Shown piece by piece: positions 8,883 through 16,712 of a DNA stretch of 64,000 nucleotides. A model generated the notes under the pieces. It had not been told where the DNA came from. It searched no databases and saw only the letters and a program-made list of their open reading frames with translations. The stretch spans positions 1-64,000 of the forward strand of contig CAJUKH010000043.1 in NCBI GenBank assembly GCA_910587345.1. The letters run 5' to 3'. Numbering within the stretch: position 1 is the first letter of the stretch; every line of letters begins with the position of its first letter. The DNA is from an uncultured Oscillospiraceae bacterium. GTDB lineage: Bacteria > Bacillota > Clostridia > Oscillospirales > Oscillospiraceae. A program made the translations under genes and the position numbers.

Positions 8883-9240
8883 GGGCTTTTAATCCCTCCT
8901 TTTCATGGGCGGCGATGGAGTCTTTCAGGGCCTCATAGTAGATGTTGGTGGGGACGCATTTAAGCTGGCGGGGCTCCAACAGTTCCGAGCGAAGCCATAC
9001 CCACAGGAATTTCTCGGCGGTCATACCGTGGTAGCTGATAAAACCCAGCGCCGCAAAAGGAGCGGCCCCCAGAATACACATCCACGATACGGTTTCTGTA
9101 CCTACATACGGCTTTAGGATAAAGTACAGCCCCACGGCTACCGCAATGGCCAACAAAGCGAAAACGGACTGTCTCATAGACAGTCCGAAAAACATGGATT
9201 CTGCGTAGTTGCGGATCTCCCGATTGATTTTTACTTCCAA
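8875..9240 (-). CDS. PrgI-family (VirB3-like) membrane protein
   Basis: A 121-residue protein starting at TTG 9240, preceded by AAAGGAGGTGCCTTGA, an excellent ribosome site. After the typical INREIRNYAES opening, two transmembrane helices follow (SVFALLAIAVAVGLYFIL and VSWMCILGAAPFAALGFI). The YHGMTAEKFLW segment is also typical of PrgI. VirB3-type proteins pair with VirB4 in the channel base; the eight-base gene overlap supports that. Confidence 0.88.
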   Translation of the reverse strand: MEVKINREIRNYAESMFFGLSMRQSVFALLAIAVAVGLYFILKPYVGTETVSWMCILGAAPFAALGFISYHGMTAEKFLWVWLRSELLEPRQLKCVPTNIYYEALKDSIAAHEKEGLKAHD

Positions 9241-9325
9241 TCAAGGCACCTCCTTTTCCCACTCCTGACTTTTGGGCGGTTCCTTCCTGAAAGTGAACTT
9301 ATCATGCGGTGTCATTACATCCATA

Positions 9326-9625
9326 TCATCTCTCCCAGTCGTCATGTTTTTTCGGTTCTCGTGTGACCTGCCGCACTTCGCCAGGGAGAATATAAGCTTT
9401 GCCGTCCCGGATAGTAATGTGGGTATCGTAACCCATAATTTTTAGGGCTTTACGGACTTGCAGAGTGTATTCCTCCTGAGGTTGGCAGACACCAATCGTC
9501 ATAAATATCTGGAAATCACCGTACCACGGTTCATCGTGGAAATTGTCAGGACGAAAGAAAATATCCCTCCTGATCTCATCGATGGGCTTTGCCATTAACT
9601 CCCGGTATTTGTTTTCAAAGCTCAT
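9326..9625 (-). CDS. Hypothetical ICE protein, 99 aa
   Basis: Soluble and mixed alpha/beta. ATG 9625 follows ATAGGAGG. No family recognised. It contains DEPWYGDFQIFMTIG and VRKALKIMGYDTHI, which look like an alpha/beta fold. It lies between the TrbL-like and PrgI genes, in a spot where these elements often carry accessory ORFs, and starts 12 bases after the upstream 69-residue ORF ends, so the two are co-transcribed. Confidence 0.75.
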   Translation of the reverse strand: MSFENKYRELMAKPIDEIRRDIFFRPDNFHDEPWYGDFQIFMTIGVCQPQEEYTLQVRKALKIMGYDTHITIRDGKAYILPGEVRQVTREPKKHDDWER

Positions 9626-9637
9626 AAAGCAAACCTC

Positions 9638-9847
9638 CTATCGTTCCATCCCGCTCTTTTCCCTGGGGAGCTTTTGCTGGGAAAGGTAGGGGATAAATTC
9701 TTCCTCGCCTTCAATTAGGCTGAACTCTGATCGTAAGAATGGGTGTGTTTCCAGCTTTTGATATTGACGAATCATATCAATAGCATTATCCCTTGTGGCG
9801 GTGCTACCCTCCTGTTTGCCATTCCTAAAAACATAAAAACGATGCAT
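9638..9847 (-). CDS. Hypothetical ICE protein, 69 aa
   Basis: A small polar protein starting MHRFYVFRNGKQEG. ATG 9847 is preceded by AAGGGAGG. The N-terminus looks like a short beta-hairpin, followed by a helix (RDNAIDMIRQYQKLE). No family recognised. It sits within the transfer operon, 15 bases after the TrbL-like gene. Confidence 0.7.
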   Translation of the reverse strand: MHRFYVFRNGKQEGSTATRDNAIDMIRQYQKLETHPFLRSEFSLIEGEEEFIPYLSQQKLPREKSGMER

Positions 9848-9862
9848 TTCACTTTGCCTCCC

Positions 9863-10699
9863 TTATAGTCCCATCATTTCCCGCACCACCCGGTCTGCCA
9901 TCTTGACCGTACCGACGAGGACCAGCATATTGAACACCAACTCCCCGATATAGCTCCAGACCATCGTGACCGCTGCAGCGTTGGGGTCAACGATGGGCGG
10001 CGATGCGGCAAAGAGAGAGAAAATAATACAGCCCAGCACGATAATGGCCCCCTCTAAACAGACGGCAGCGTAGGACTTGATAAAACTCTTGCCTACATTC
10101 TGGCTGGGCTCCCCGGCAAAGGAGGCCAGGGTGATGGGCGCAATGGCCGTGTAGAGATACAGCTTGAAAAAGCGTCCATACACGGTCATTATCATCACAA
10201 AGGACAGTACCGTAATCAGAAGGCCGCCAATCAGGGTGACGGCCCACAGCGGGACACTCTCAAAGAAGCCACAGCTTTCTACGGCGGTGACGATCTCCGA
10301 GGGCAGTACCATTTGTTGAGCCGCCCCGAAACCGGCGGAGGCCATAATGGTGGAGATTGTTCCTTGGATGATATTAAACAGGGCCATCATCAAGTCTAAT
10401 CCATAGGTCACGGCTCCTTTGGCAAGAACAAAGCGGACAAAGAGTTTCAGAGCGGTTTCTGGGCGTTTGGTTTCTGCCAGGGAGCCACAGGTGCGCATAA
10501 CACCCACCACAAAGAAAAGAACTAACAGGGCAAAGCCAACGGCCTGTAATGCCCCGTGGATGGTGGTAATGACGCTCCAGATAGACCCGCCCTTGAAGTC
10601 CTCTGGGCTTTGAGAAATGAGCTGCCATATTTCTGCGAGTTTGCTATTCCATGTGTCAAGAGCATTTTCAAGGTTTTGCACAACCCAGTTATCCGACAT
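9863..10699 (-). CDS. VirB6/TrbL-like conjugal transfer membrane protein (CD1112 family)
   Basis: About 278 residues with at least five transmembrane helices (for example VGFALLVLFFVVGVMRT, LWAVTLIGGLLITVLSFV, GAIIVLGCIIFSLFAAS). The ASFAGEPSQNVGKSFIKSY loop is characteristic of the TrbL-like proteins of these elements. It should form the membrane core of the channel. ATG 10699 is selected over the GTG three codons upstream, because AAAGGAGG lies 8 bases before it. It follows the Maff2-like gene after about 70 bases. Confidence 0.88.
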   Translation of the reverse strand: MSDNWVVQNLENALDTWNSKLAEIWQLISQSPEDFKGGSIWSVITTIHGALQAVGFALLVLFFVVGVMRTCGSLAETKRPETALKLFVRFVLAKGAVTYGLDLMMALFNIIQGTISTIMASAGFGAAQQMVLPSEIVTAVESCGFFESVPLWAVTLIGGLLITVLSFVMIMTVYGRFFKLYLYTAIAPITLASFAGEPSQNVGKSFIKSYAAVCLEGAIIVLGCIIFSLFAASPPIVDPNAAAVTMVWSYIGELVFNMLVLVGTVKMADRVVREMMGL

Positions 10700-10772
10700 A
10701 CAAAGCACCTCCTTTTAGGGACAGGCTCGTAAAGACGGGCCTGCCCCTGTTTTGTTCGGATAACGGGAAGGG

Positions 10773-11114
10773 TCAGCCGGTGATAAGGGTCAGAATCTCC
10801 TTGGTGAAGGTGATAATGATACCGCCCGCCAAGGTGAGGAAGCCGTTGCTCCGCTGGCTGGGGTCGTGGCTTTGGAGGGAGAGACCTACTTGGACGATCC
10901 CCCAGCCCAAAAGGATAAGGCCGACCGCACGAATCAGCCCAAAAATGAAATCGGACAGATTGTTGATTACCTGCAAAGGATCACCAGCGGCAAAGGCCGT
11001 CATGGAACAGCAGCCCAGCAGGGTCAGCGCCATAACGATAGTGCAGTAGCGACGGAAGCCACGCTTGACCTTTCCCGGTACAGGCAGCTTGGCCGTGTTC
11101 TTTTCGTTCTTCAT
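10773..11114 (-). CDS. Maff2-family small membrane protein (VirB2-like position)
   Basis: A 113-residue protein with a basic N-terminus, a cleavable-looking hydrophobic segment ending MTAFAAGDPL, and two further hydrophobic stretches (FGLIRAVGLILLGWGIVQVGL; LTLAGGIIITFTKEIL). Size, topology and gene position match the Maff2 proteins of Clostridia ICEs and resemble VirB2 pilin precursors; the pilin role is inference. AAGGAGG precedes ATG 11114. It lies 14 bases downstream of virD4. Confidence 0.85.
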   Translation of the reverse strand: MKNEKNTAKLPVPGKVKRGFRRYCTIVMALTLLGCCSMTAFAAGDPLQVINNLSDFIFGLIRAVGLILLGWGIVQVGLSLQSHDPSQRSNGFLTLAGGIIITFTKEILTLITG

Positions 11115-11128
11115 AGAAAAGTCCTCCT

Positions 11129-12928
11129 TCAGTCTAAATGAAAAAGAGCCTCTATCTCGTCGTTGGATAGAAGCTCAAAGGTGTTGAGTTCGGCGGCGTC
11201 CAACTCCGGTTGTTGGGCCGGGAGTACATCGCCAAAAGAAATGGTGGCGCTGGCGTGGTCGGTTTTGCCATGCTCATAGGGTTTGGCTTTCCCATCCGTG
11301 GTCAGAGCCACATTGGGATGTTTCAATATGTCATACTTCTCATCCATAATGGGACGCTCCCCCCGGATAAAGAGGAGGGCAAAGCGGTTGTCCAGCATCC
11401 GCACCTCGTCTGGGGTCAGCAATTCCCGCCCCGTGATCTGGTAGTTGGTGGAATAACTGCCGCTGCGCCCGGTGGACTTGCCGTAGGTGTTGGTGTCAAT
11501 AGTGGCTTTGCCCAGATAGGATTCTGAGATCAGCTTGTGGGTGCTGGTCTCGTTGCCGCCCAGGTAGAGCAGTTCATCACAGTTGCCCAAGATACTTTCC
11601 CACTGCTTTTCAAACAGGGTTTTGAGCTGGGCAATATTCTGGAGGATGATAGACACACTGATATTCCGGGAGCGCATGGTGGCCAGTATTTTATCAAAGT
11701 CATCCGGGAGACTCACGTTGGCAAACTCGTCCATTAAGAAATGGACTGCCACGGGAAGACTGCCACCATACTTGTGGTCGGCAAGGGAGAAAAGCTGTTG
11801 GAAAAGCTGGGTATAGAGGATGGACACCAGAAAATTGAAACTGGTGTCGTTATCGGGGATCAGGGCAAAGAGGGCCACTTTCTTTTCCCCCATGCTGGAC
11901 AAGTCCAGCTCATCGGTAGCGGTCAGGGCTGACAGAGAGGGCAGATTGAATTTCTCCAGTCTTGCCGCCAAGGTGACTTGGATGGATTTCAGGGTCTTTG
12001 CACTGCCGGAGTGATAGTTCCGGTAATACTTCACGGCAATATGGTCTGCATCCCGCATTTCCAGCCGCTCAAACAGTTCGTCCAGTGGAGATTGATAACT
12101 GTCATCGTCCTCCCGCACCTCGCCATAGCGCAGCATTTCCATCACCATGGGAAAGTTTTGCTCCTCCATAGGAGCTTCGTGGTAGAGGTAAAATATCAGC
12201 GCCATCAGGAGCATACTTGCCGCCGTGTCCCAGAAGGGGTCTTGGGCCTGACTGCCCTTGGGTGTGGTGGCCTTAAAGAGATTTGTCACCAACCTCTGCA
12301 CATCGTTGTCATCCCGCAGGTACACGAAGGGGTTATAGCAAAAACTCTTTTCCATATTGAGAAGGTCCAGGACCCGCACATCATAGCCCTTTTGCTCCAG
12401 TAAATAGCCGGTGTCCCGCAGCAATTCTCCTTTGGGATCAAGCGAAACCAGAGATACACTGGAGGATTGCATGAGGTTTGGTTTTGCATAGAACCGGGTT
12501 TTTCCGGCTCCACTTCCTCCAATAACCACGGTGTTGAGATTGCGCCGGTGCTTTCTGGTCTCCAGCCCCATACGGACATTCTGGGTGAACAGCCTGTTTT
12601 CCTCCGGGTTCTTGCTTCGGTACTTTCGGCATATCGCTCTGGCGTCGCCCCATCTGGCGGAGCCGTGTTCCTCGCCACGGCGATAGTTGCGCCGAGAAGA
12701 AAAGTAGACCCCAAGGCCCAGCCCATAAGCGCATAAAAAAAGGAGGACAGTTTTTAAGCTGCCCTCGCAAAGCGTGATGTGAAAGGGGTGATTCATGGCG
12801 GCGGGAAAGGCCATGATGATCCGGGGGAGGCCCCCCGGCACAGCCGGGGCTATGAGAAGCCCCAGCCATGCCGCAGGGATGGCCCCCAGCAGGCAGAGAA
12901 GAATACAGGTGTTTTTATCTTGTCTCAT
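11129..12928 (-). CDS. VirD4-like coupling protein (CD1115 family)
   Basis: About 599 residues. Two N-terminal transmembrane helices are followed by the TraG/VirD4 ATPase: Walker A VIGGSGAGKTRFYAKPN near residue 135, Walker B VHFLMDEFANVSLP near 400, and the downstream motif NISVSIILQNIAQLK. It links the relaxase-DNA complex to the channel. ATG 12928 is preferred because the first eleven residues of the longer frame are proline-rich and lack a ribosome site. The start overlaps the end of the 62-residue ORF by 14 bases. Confidence 0.92.
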   Translation of the reverse strand: MRQDKNTCILLCLLGAIPAAWLGLLIAPAVPGGLPRIIMAFPAAMNHPFHITLCEGSLKTVLLFLCAYGLGLGVYFSSRRNYRRGEEHGSARWGDARAICRKYRSKNPEENRLFTQNVRMGLETRKHRRNLNTVVIGGSGAGKTRFYAKPNLMQSSSVSLVSLDPKGELLRDTGYLLEQKGYDVRVLDLLNMEKSFCYNPFVYLRDDNDVQRLVTNLFKATTPKGSQAQDPFWDTAASMLLMALIFYLYHEAPMEEQNFPMVMEMLRYGEVREDDDSYQSPLDELFERLEMRDADHIAVKYYRNYHSGSAKTLKSIQVTLAARLEKFNLPSLSALTATDELDLSSMGEKKVALFALIPDNDTSFNFLVSILYTQLFQQLFSLADHKYGGSLPVAVHFLMDEFANVSLPDDFDKILATMRSRNISVSIILQNIAQLKTLFEKQWESILGNCDELLYLGGNETSTHKLISESYLGKATIDTNTYGKSTGRSGSYSTNYQITGRELLTPDEVRMLDNRFALLFIRGERPIMDEKYDILKHPNVALTTDGKAKPYEHGKTDHASATISFGDVLPAQQPELDAAELNTFELLSNDEIEALFHLD

Positions 12929-13103
12929 CCCGGCACCGTACTTTCCTGGTGGGGGCGTCAATGGTTTTTAGCAAAACTTCATCCACAATGTCTGTGGGGC
13001 GGTCTTCCTCTATCAAATCATTCCGCATACCATTGAGGGCATTGACCAACACCCCATGTTCGTATTTGTCCAGTTCCAAAACACGCCGTTCCTGCTTTTC
13101 CAT
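12915..13103 (-). CDS. Small hypothetical ICE protein, 62 aa
   Basis: Starts MEKQERRVLELDKYEHGVLV; ATG 13103 follows CAGGAGCG. It has a helical, charged composition (LNGMRNDLIEEDRPTDIVDEVLLK) and no membrane segment. It is placed between the ArdC-like gene (3-base gap) and virD4 (overlap), so it is translated as part of that operon. Small ORFs of this size and position are common in Tn1549-like elements. Function unknown. Confidence 0.75.
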   Translation of the reverse strand: MEKQERRVLELDKYEHGVLVNALNGMRNDLIEEDRPTDIVDEVLLKTIDAPTRKVRCRDETR

Positions 13104-13106
13104 TGA

Positions 13107-14009
13107 TTATCGCTCCTGTTCCTTGGTTTTGGCCTCCTGCTCTCTGGCCTGTTCCAGCACCCGGTACATCCGGGAGGAAATCTCATGGGCGGTGTCACGG
13201 ATCTCGCTCAGTACAGCTCGGATACCCCTGGCATCCATATCGCTGAACTCGGCAGGGGCCTTGGTGAAGTTGTAGTTACTCACATCCATGCCATACTTCT
13301 TCCCCAGAAGATAGGAAACGCAGTAGGAAGTGAACGCCGCCCGGTCCGGGTCGTAGTTCTTATTGGCGGCGGCGATCTCCGCACGGGCCAGAGCCACAGA
13401 CACGAAGCGGAACAGGTCGGGAGCCGCCGTGTTCCGCCGCACAAAGATGGTCTGCTGCTGGTGGTCGTAGGTGGCGACAGCGTTCCCCGCCAGCTCATCC
13501 ACCAACCGGATGGGTACGGGCGGGTTGTTGATAAGGGCCTTCAGCAAAAGTCGGTCATCCACCTTGGGAGCGTCGTTGCGCTTGGCCCTTGCGGTGGTCT
13601 GGGAAATGTCAAAGACCTTTTTCACGTTCCAGGAGGTGGCGATGGAGCTGTCATCCCGCTCATAAGCCCCGCCGGGTTCCAGGATGCAGATGCCCTCGGA
13701 GTCCCGCTTGATATGAGCACCACGCTCCTTCCAAGAATCAAAATCCATGATTCTGGTGGCGTTGGGCATTTGGTACATGATCAGGAGGGCGTTGGTGGCA
13801 GAGTAGCGGTCAAAGCGGGACTGCACATCCAGATACGCCTGAAACTTGCCGGGGTCATCGGCCACCTGCTGGGCGGTGGCATCGGCCCAGGAGTAAACCT
13901 CCTGCCGCTCCTCCTGCTTCATTTTGCCCCACGCTTCCTTATCAAAAGGCTTTCCCACGGCTGTCTGCTGGGGGGCTTGGGCTTCAAACAAATTGTCAAA
14001 ATCACTCAT
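13107..14009 (-). CDS. ArdC-like protein lacking the zinc-protease motif
   Basis: A 300-residue protein. Residues about 20-140 match the ArdC-type ssDNA-binding N-domain (FDRYSATNALLIMYQMPNATRI, then a W-K-x-R-G motif as FDSWKERGAHIKR). The second half aligns by pattern with the ArdC metalloprotease domain, but where HExxH is expected the sequence reads SVALARAEIAAAN, so catalysis is lost. ArdC proteins protect incoming DNA from restriction or assist replication of transferred DNA; here only DNA binding is likely. AAAGGAG precedes ATG 14009. It follows the PcfB gene after three bases. Confidence 0.75.
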   Translation of the reverse strand: MSDFDNLFEAQAPQQTAVGKPFDKEAWGKMKQEERQEVYSWADATAQQVADDPGKFQAYLDVQSRFDRYSATNALLIMYQMPNATRIMDFDSWKERGAHIKRDSEGICILEPGGAYERDDSSIATSWNVKKVFDISQTTARAKRNDAPKVDDRLLLKALINNPPVPIRLVDELAGNAVATYDHQQQTIFVRRNTAAPDLFRFVSVALARAEIAAANKNYDPDRAAFTSYCVSYLLGKKYGMDVSNYNFTKAPAEFSDMDARGIRAVLSEIRDTAHEISSRMYRVLEQAREQEAKTKEQER

Positions 14010-14012
14010 GAA

Positions 14013-14798
14013 TTACTTCTCCTTTACAGTTTTCTTTTTGCCCTTTTTCTTGGGCTGCTGGTACTGGGGAGACTTGGCGGCTTTCTTCTTGGGCGGTTCC
14101 GGCTCCTGCTGGGCAGTCTCTTTCGCCTTCTGCTGCGCTTGGATTTCCCGCAATTCCTGACGGACGGAGGGACGCTGTTCAACGCCCTCAATACCCTTGT
14201 CGGCTTTGCTGAGCGGCTCGGAGGTAGGCTCGGACGGAGGGGATTTTTCCGCCTGAGCCTCCTTGGGGTTTTCGCTGGGTTCCTCCTCTTGGGCAGGGAT
14301 GCCCAACATTTCGTCCAGCAGTTTTTCGTCGTCACCGGTATCAGGAGCGTCCTGCTCCTGCTCGGTCTTGGTAGCCGCTTTGGTCTTTTCGATCTCGCTC
14401 TTGATAGAGGCGGCGTCAACCGTGGCCAGCTTGAACCGCTCCACGATCCGATTGATTTTGGATGCGTCCTCGGCCCGCACCATCAAATCCACCATGCCAT
14501 CGTCAGAGCGGCCCTTGCCCCGGAGGGCGCAGTAGACCACGCCATACCGTTTGGCCTCCTTCGCAAACTGCCGCAGGTGTTCTTCACTGATGGTAAAGAC
14601 CTTCAGCTCCTTGCCGCTTTTCAGCATGGCGGAAAGCCGCTGGTGGCCTTTGGTCTTGGAATGATCCCGGTTCTTAAACATAGCGTAGAGGGCGGCGGCA
14701 ATATTCTTTGCTGCCGCTCCGGTGAGTTTCAGGGCCACTTCCGTTCCTTCAAGGCTCAACCGCACGACCTGCTCCGCTGCGTCGCCTGAACTGTTCAT
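14013..14798 (-). CDS. PcfB/DUF3801-family conjugation protein
   Basis: A 261-residue protein. Residues 1-145 match the PcfB (DUF3801) pattern: SLEGTEVALKLTGAAAKN, an RLSAMLKSGKELKVF turn, then YGVVYCAL. The C-terminal half is a low-complexity Glu/Lys/Pro/Ala tail ending in a lysine-rich stretch. PcfB-type proteins act in the relaxosome and are thought to link it to the coupling protein. The start overlaps the 3' end of the relaxase gene by 50 bases. AAAGGAG lies before ATG 14798. Confidence 0.85.
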   Translation of the reverse strand: MNSSGDAAEQVVRLSLEGTEVALKLTGAAAKNIAAALYAMFKNRDHSKTKGHQRLSAMLKSGKELKVFTISEEHLRQFAKEAKRYGVVYCALRGKGRSDDGMVDLMVRAEDASKINRIVERFKLATVDAASIKSEIEKTKAATKTEQEQDAPDTGDDEKLLDEMLGIPAQEEEPSENPKEAQAEKSPPSEPTSEPLSKADKGIEGVEQRPSVRQELREIQAQQKAKETAQQEPEPPKKKAAKSPQYQQPKKKGKKKTVKEK

Positions 14799-16197
14799 CT
14801 TGGCTGTTCTCCTTTCTTACGTTCTCGTCCTTGCGGACGGCTTTCAGCTTCTCCAGCATAATGCCGGAGCGTTGGGCTATATCGTCACATAGGGCTATCT
14901 CCCTTTTCAGGGCATACAGCCTTTTGGAGAGGACAGAGATTTCCGCTTTGACTTCAGCGGTCTTGCCTTCGTCGGATTTCACTGCCACCGTGCGCTGGAG
15001 CTTGTAGAGCTGCTTTCGGCTGGCGGCGACGGTCTGGGCCTCTTTGTCCACCCCAGCCCGATACGCCAAAAGGTCTTGGGCGGTATCAATGTGGTGGCTC
15101 ACCAGCAGGCGGGTTTCCTGCGTGATGTTGTCCAGCTTCAGTAAATCTTCCCGTAGCAGGAAATGGAGCCTTTTTCGGCTGGGTGGTCTGTCCTTGGGGA
15201 AGATCCCCAGAAGGTAGCAATAGTGGAAATAAAGCGCCCGGAAGCCAGTGGCTTTCCGGGTTGGTTTCATACTGCCATATACTTGATATTTCCGGGAGGG
15301 GGATTTGGATTCCAGCATGGGGCGTTGGGTCTTGCTCTGCTCCAAAATGCGGCGACGAATCCCATCCAAAGAATAGTCCTCACCAAAGTTCCGCATCAAC
15401 CGGACAAACCGTTCCTTACCGGGAGGGCGGACGGAGATGTCCTTGCCTATCTTGACGGCATAGCCCTTTTCCCTCAGAGCGTCAAAAAACTGCCGCTCAG
15501 TCATGGACTGGCGGATGGCTTCATCCACATCAGAGCGGACAAGCCCTTTCCAGGTGGGTCGGCCTTCTTGGTCTGCCCTCCACTCGCCGTAGTCTTTACC
15601 TGTCCCCCGTTGGGGAGACGGAATCACAGACAGGCCATACTCCCGGCAGAGGGCGTCCGAGATCTTCCGCATTTCGGAGTAGTCCTTTTTGGTCCGGTGG
15701 TACTTGATACCGTCCACGAAGGACACAGTATTCAGGACAAAGTGGTTGTGCAGATGGCTTTCCTTGTCCAGATGGGTCGCCACCAAAACTTGGTAGCTAT
15801 CTCCCCATAGCTGCTCTGCCAGCTTGACCCCAATTTTATGGGCCAGCTCTGGAGTGGCTTCCCCAGGAGCGAAGGACTGATAGCCATGGTAGGCTACGGT
15901 TCCTTTTTCTTTCCCAAACCGCTTTTTGACCGCCATCATTTCCGCTCTGGCGGTACTGGGGTGACAGTTGACTCCGGAGACAAAGCTGTGGACAACAGCC
16001 GCTTGCTCATTGCCCGTCACTTGGGTCTTTTCCTCATTGACGGCATACTCAATGACATCATCAAGGCTCTGGGCCTGTTGGCTGGTCATGCCCTCCTTTT
16101 CAAAAAATGCGGGGTTGGTTGTTTTGTCCGGGTTCTCCACATAGATGACCACCTTGCCCAGCCAGCCCTTTACCCGCCAGATAGAAGTGGTAGCCAT
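14749..16197 (-). CDS. Relaxase / mobilization nuclease, MOBP-like
   Basis: A 482-residue protein. The N-terminal 200 residues hold the relaxase domain: HSFVSGVNCHP, a catalytic region near YHGYQSF, and the metal-binding HLHNHFVLN (near residue 146). A long basic and coiled-coil-rich C-terminus follows (AEVKAEISVLSKRLYALKREIA). The enzyme would nick the element at oriT and stay covalently bound to the strand. It lies four bases after mobC, with a weak ribosome site, implying translational coupling. The candidate oriT is just upstream of mobC. Confidence 0.92.
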   Translation of the reverse strand: MATTSIWRVKGWLGKVVIYVENPDKTTNPAFFEKEGMTSQQAQSLDDVIEYAVNEEKTQVTGNEQAAVVHSFVSGVNCHPSTARAEMMAVKKRFGKEKGTVAYHGYQSFAPGEATPELAHKIGVKLAEQLWGDSYQVLVATHLDKESHLHNHFVLNTVSFVDGIKYHRTKKDYSEMRKISDALCREYGLSVIPSPQRGTGKDYGEWRADQEGRPTWKGLVRSDVDEAIRQSMTERQFFDALREKGYAVKIGKDISVRPPGKERFVRLMRNFGEDYSLDGIRRRILEQSKTQRPMLESKSPSRKYQVYGSMKPTRKATGFRALYFHYCYLLGIFPKDRPPSRKRLHFLLREDLLKLDNITQETRLLVSHHIDTAQDLLAYRAGVDKEAQTVAASRKQLYKLQRTVAVKSDEGKTAEVKAEISVLSKRLYALKREIALCDDIAQRSGIMLEKLKAVRKDENVRKENSQDEQFRRRSGAGRAVEP

Positions 16198-16201
16198 AGC
16201 G

Positions 16202-16534
16202 TTACTTTGTCATGGGCTGGGGCAGGACCACCGCCTCGGTGATTTTCTTCACCGCCGCCTCAAACTCCCGCACGGCCCCGTCATACCGCTGGACATCAAT
16301 GACATTCAGCACATGGGCTTTCTGGGCCACCTGGTTCAGACTGTTGCCGATGTGGTACAGCTCTCTCATCATATTGAAGTAGTCCGGGGGCGGGGCCTCA
16401 CGGGGGATACTGCCGCCAATGAGATGGCGCAGATAGCACTCTCTGGACAAGCGGCTTTTCTTCACCCGCTTGTTGAGAGATTCCGCTTCTTTGCGGTTCA
16501 GCCGCACCTTGATTTCAATGGTTCTCTTATCCAT
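16202..16534 (-). CDS. mobC: MobC-like relaxosome accessory protein
   Basis: A 110-residue protein. The first 50 residues read as a ribbon-helix-helix DNA-binding fold (KRTIEIKVRLNRKEAESLNKRVKKSRLSRECYLRHLI region, cited by feature). The C-terminal helix has the MobC pattern LYHIGNSLNQVAQKAH. MobC proteins bind oriT next to the nick site and help the relaxase melt DNA. Good TGGAGG precedes ATG 16534. It is the first gene after the candidate oriT. Confidence 0.88.
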   Translation of the reverse strand: MDKRTIEIKVRLNRKEAESLNKRVKKSRLSRECYLRHLIGGSIPREAPPPDYFNMMRELYHIGNSLNQVAQKAHVLNVIDVQRYDGAVREFEAAVKKITEAVVLPQPMTK

Positions 16535-16559
16535 TGGATTCCTCCATTCATTAGGGGTT

Positions 16560-16651
16560 ACAGGGGGCCATGCCCCCTGTCAAGCTGCCGTTTGTCCCCA
16601 AACGGCGATGCTTGCTGGTATCATGCATACAGTTTGCCCTTGTGGGCAAAC
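16560..16651. other. Candidate origin of transfer (oriT): three consecutive hairpins
   Basis: Three perfect inverted repeats lie in 92 bases directly upstream of mobC: ACAGGGGGC/GCCCCCTGT (16560-16580, loop CAT), GCCGTTTG/CAAACGGC (16587-16606) and GTTTGCCC/GGGCAAAC (16632-16651). None is followed by a T-run in the minus direction, so they are unlikely to be terminators. Position beside mobC and relaxase and the hairpin arrangement are typical of oriT. The nick site cannot be named from sequence alone. Confidence 0.6.
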
Positions 16652-16675
16652 AGAAAGGGCCACCAGCCGAAAAAG

Positions 16676-16712
16676 AAAGAGCCAACTGAACTTTCGTCAG
16701 TCGGCTCTTTCC
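16676..16712 (-). terminator. Terminator of the Fic gene
   Basis: AAAGAGCCAACTGA (plus-strand view) pairs with TCAGTCGGCTCTTT with one G-U. On the minus strand it is followed by CTTTCTTTTTC. It starts at the Fic stop codon and isolates mobC transcription. Confidence 0.75.

Noticed and set aside
7950..8963. 337-codon plus-strand open frame
   Set aside because: Antisense to virB4; the virB4 product has all family motifs.
13185..14789. 534-codon plus-strand open frame
   Set aside because: It is antisense to the ArdC-like and PcfB genes; no ribosome site, very Leu/Gly/Val-rich shadow composition.
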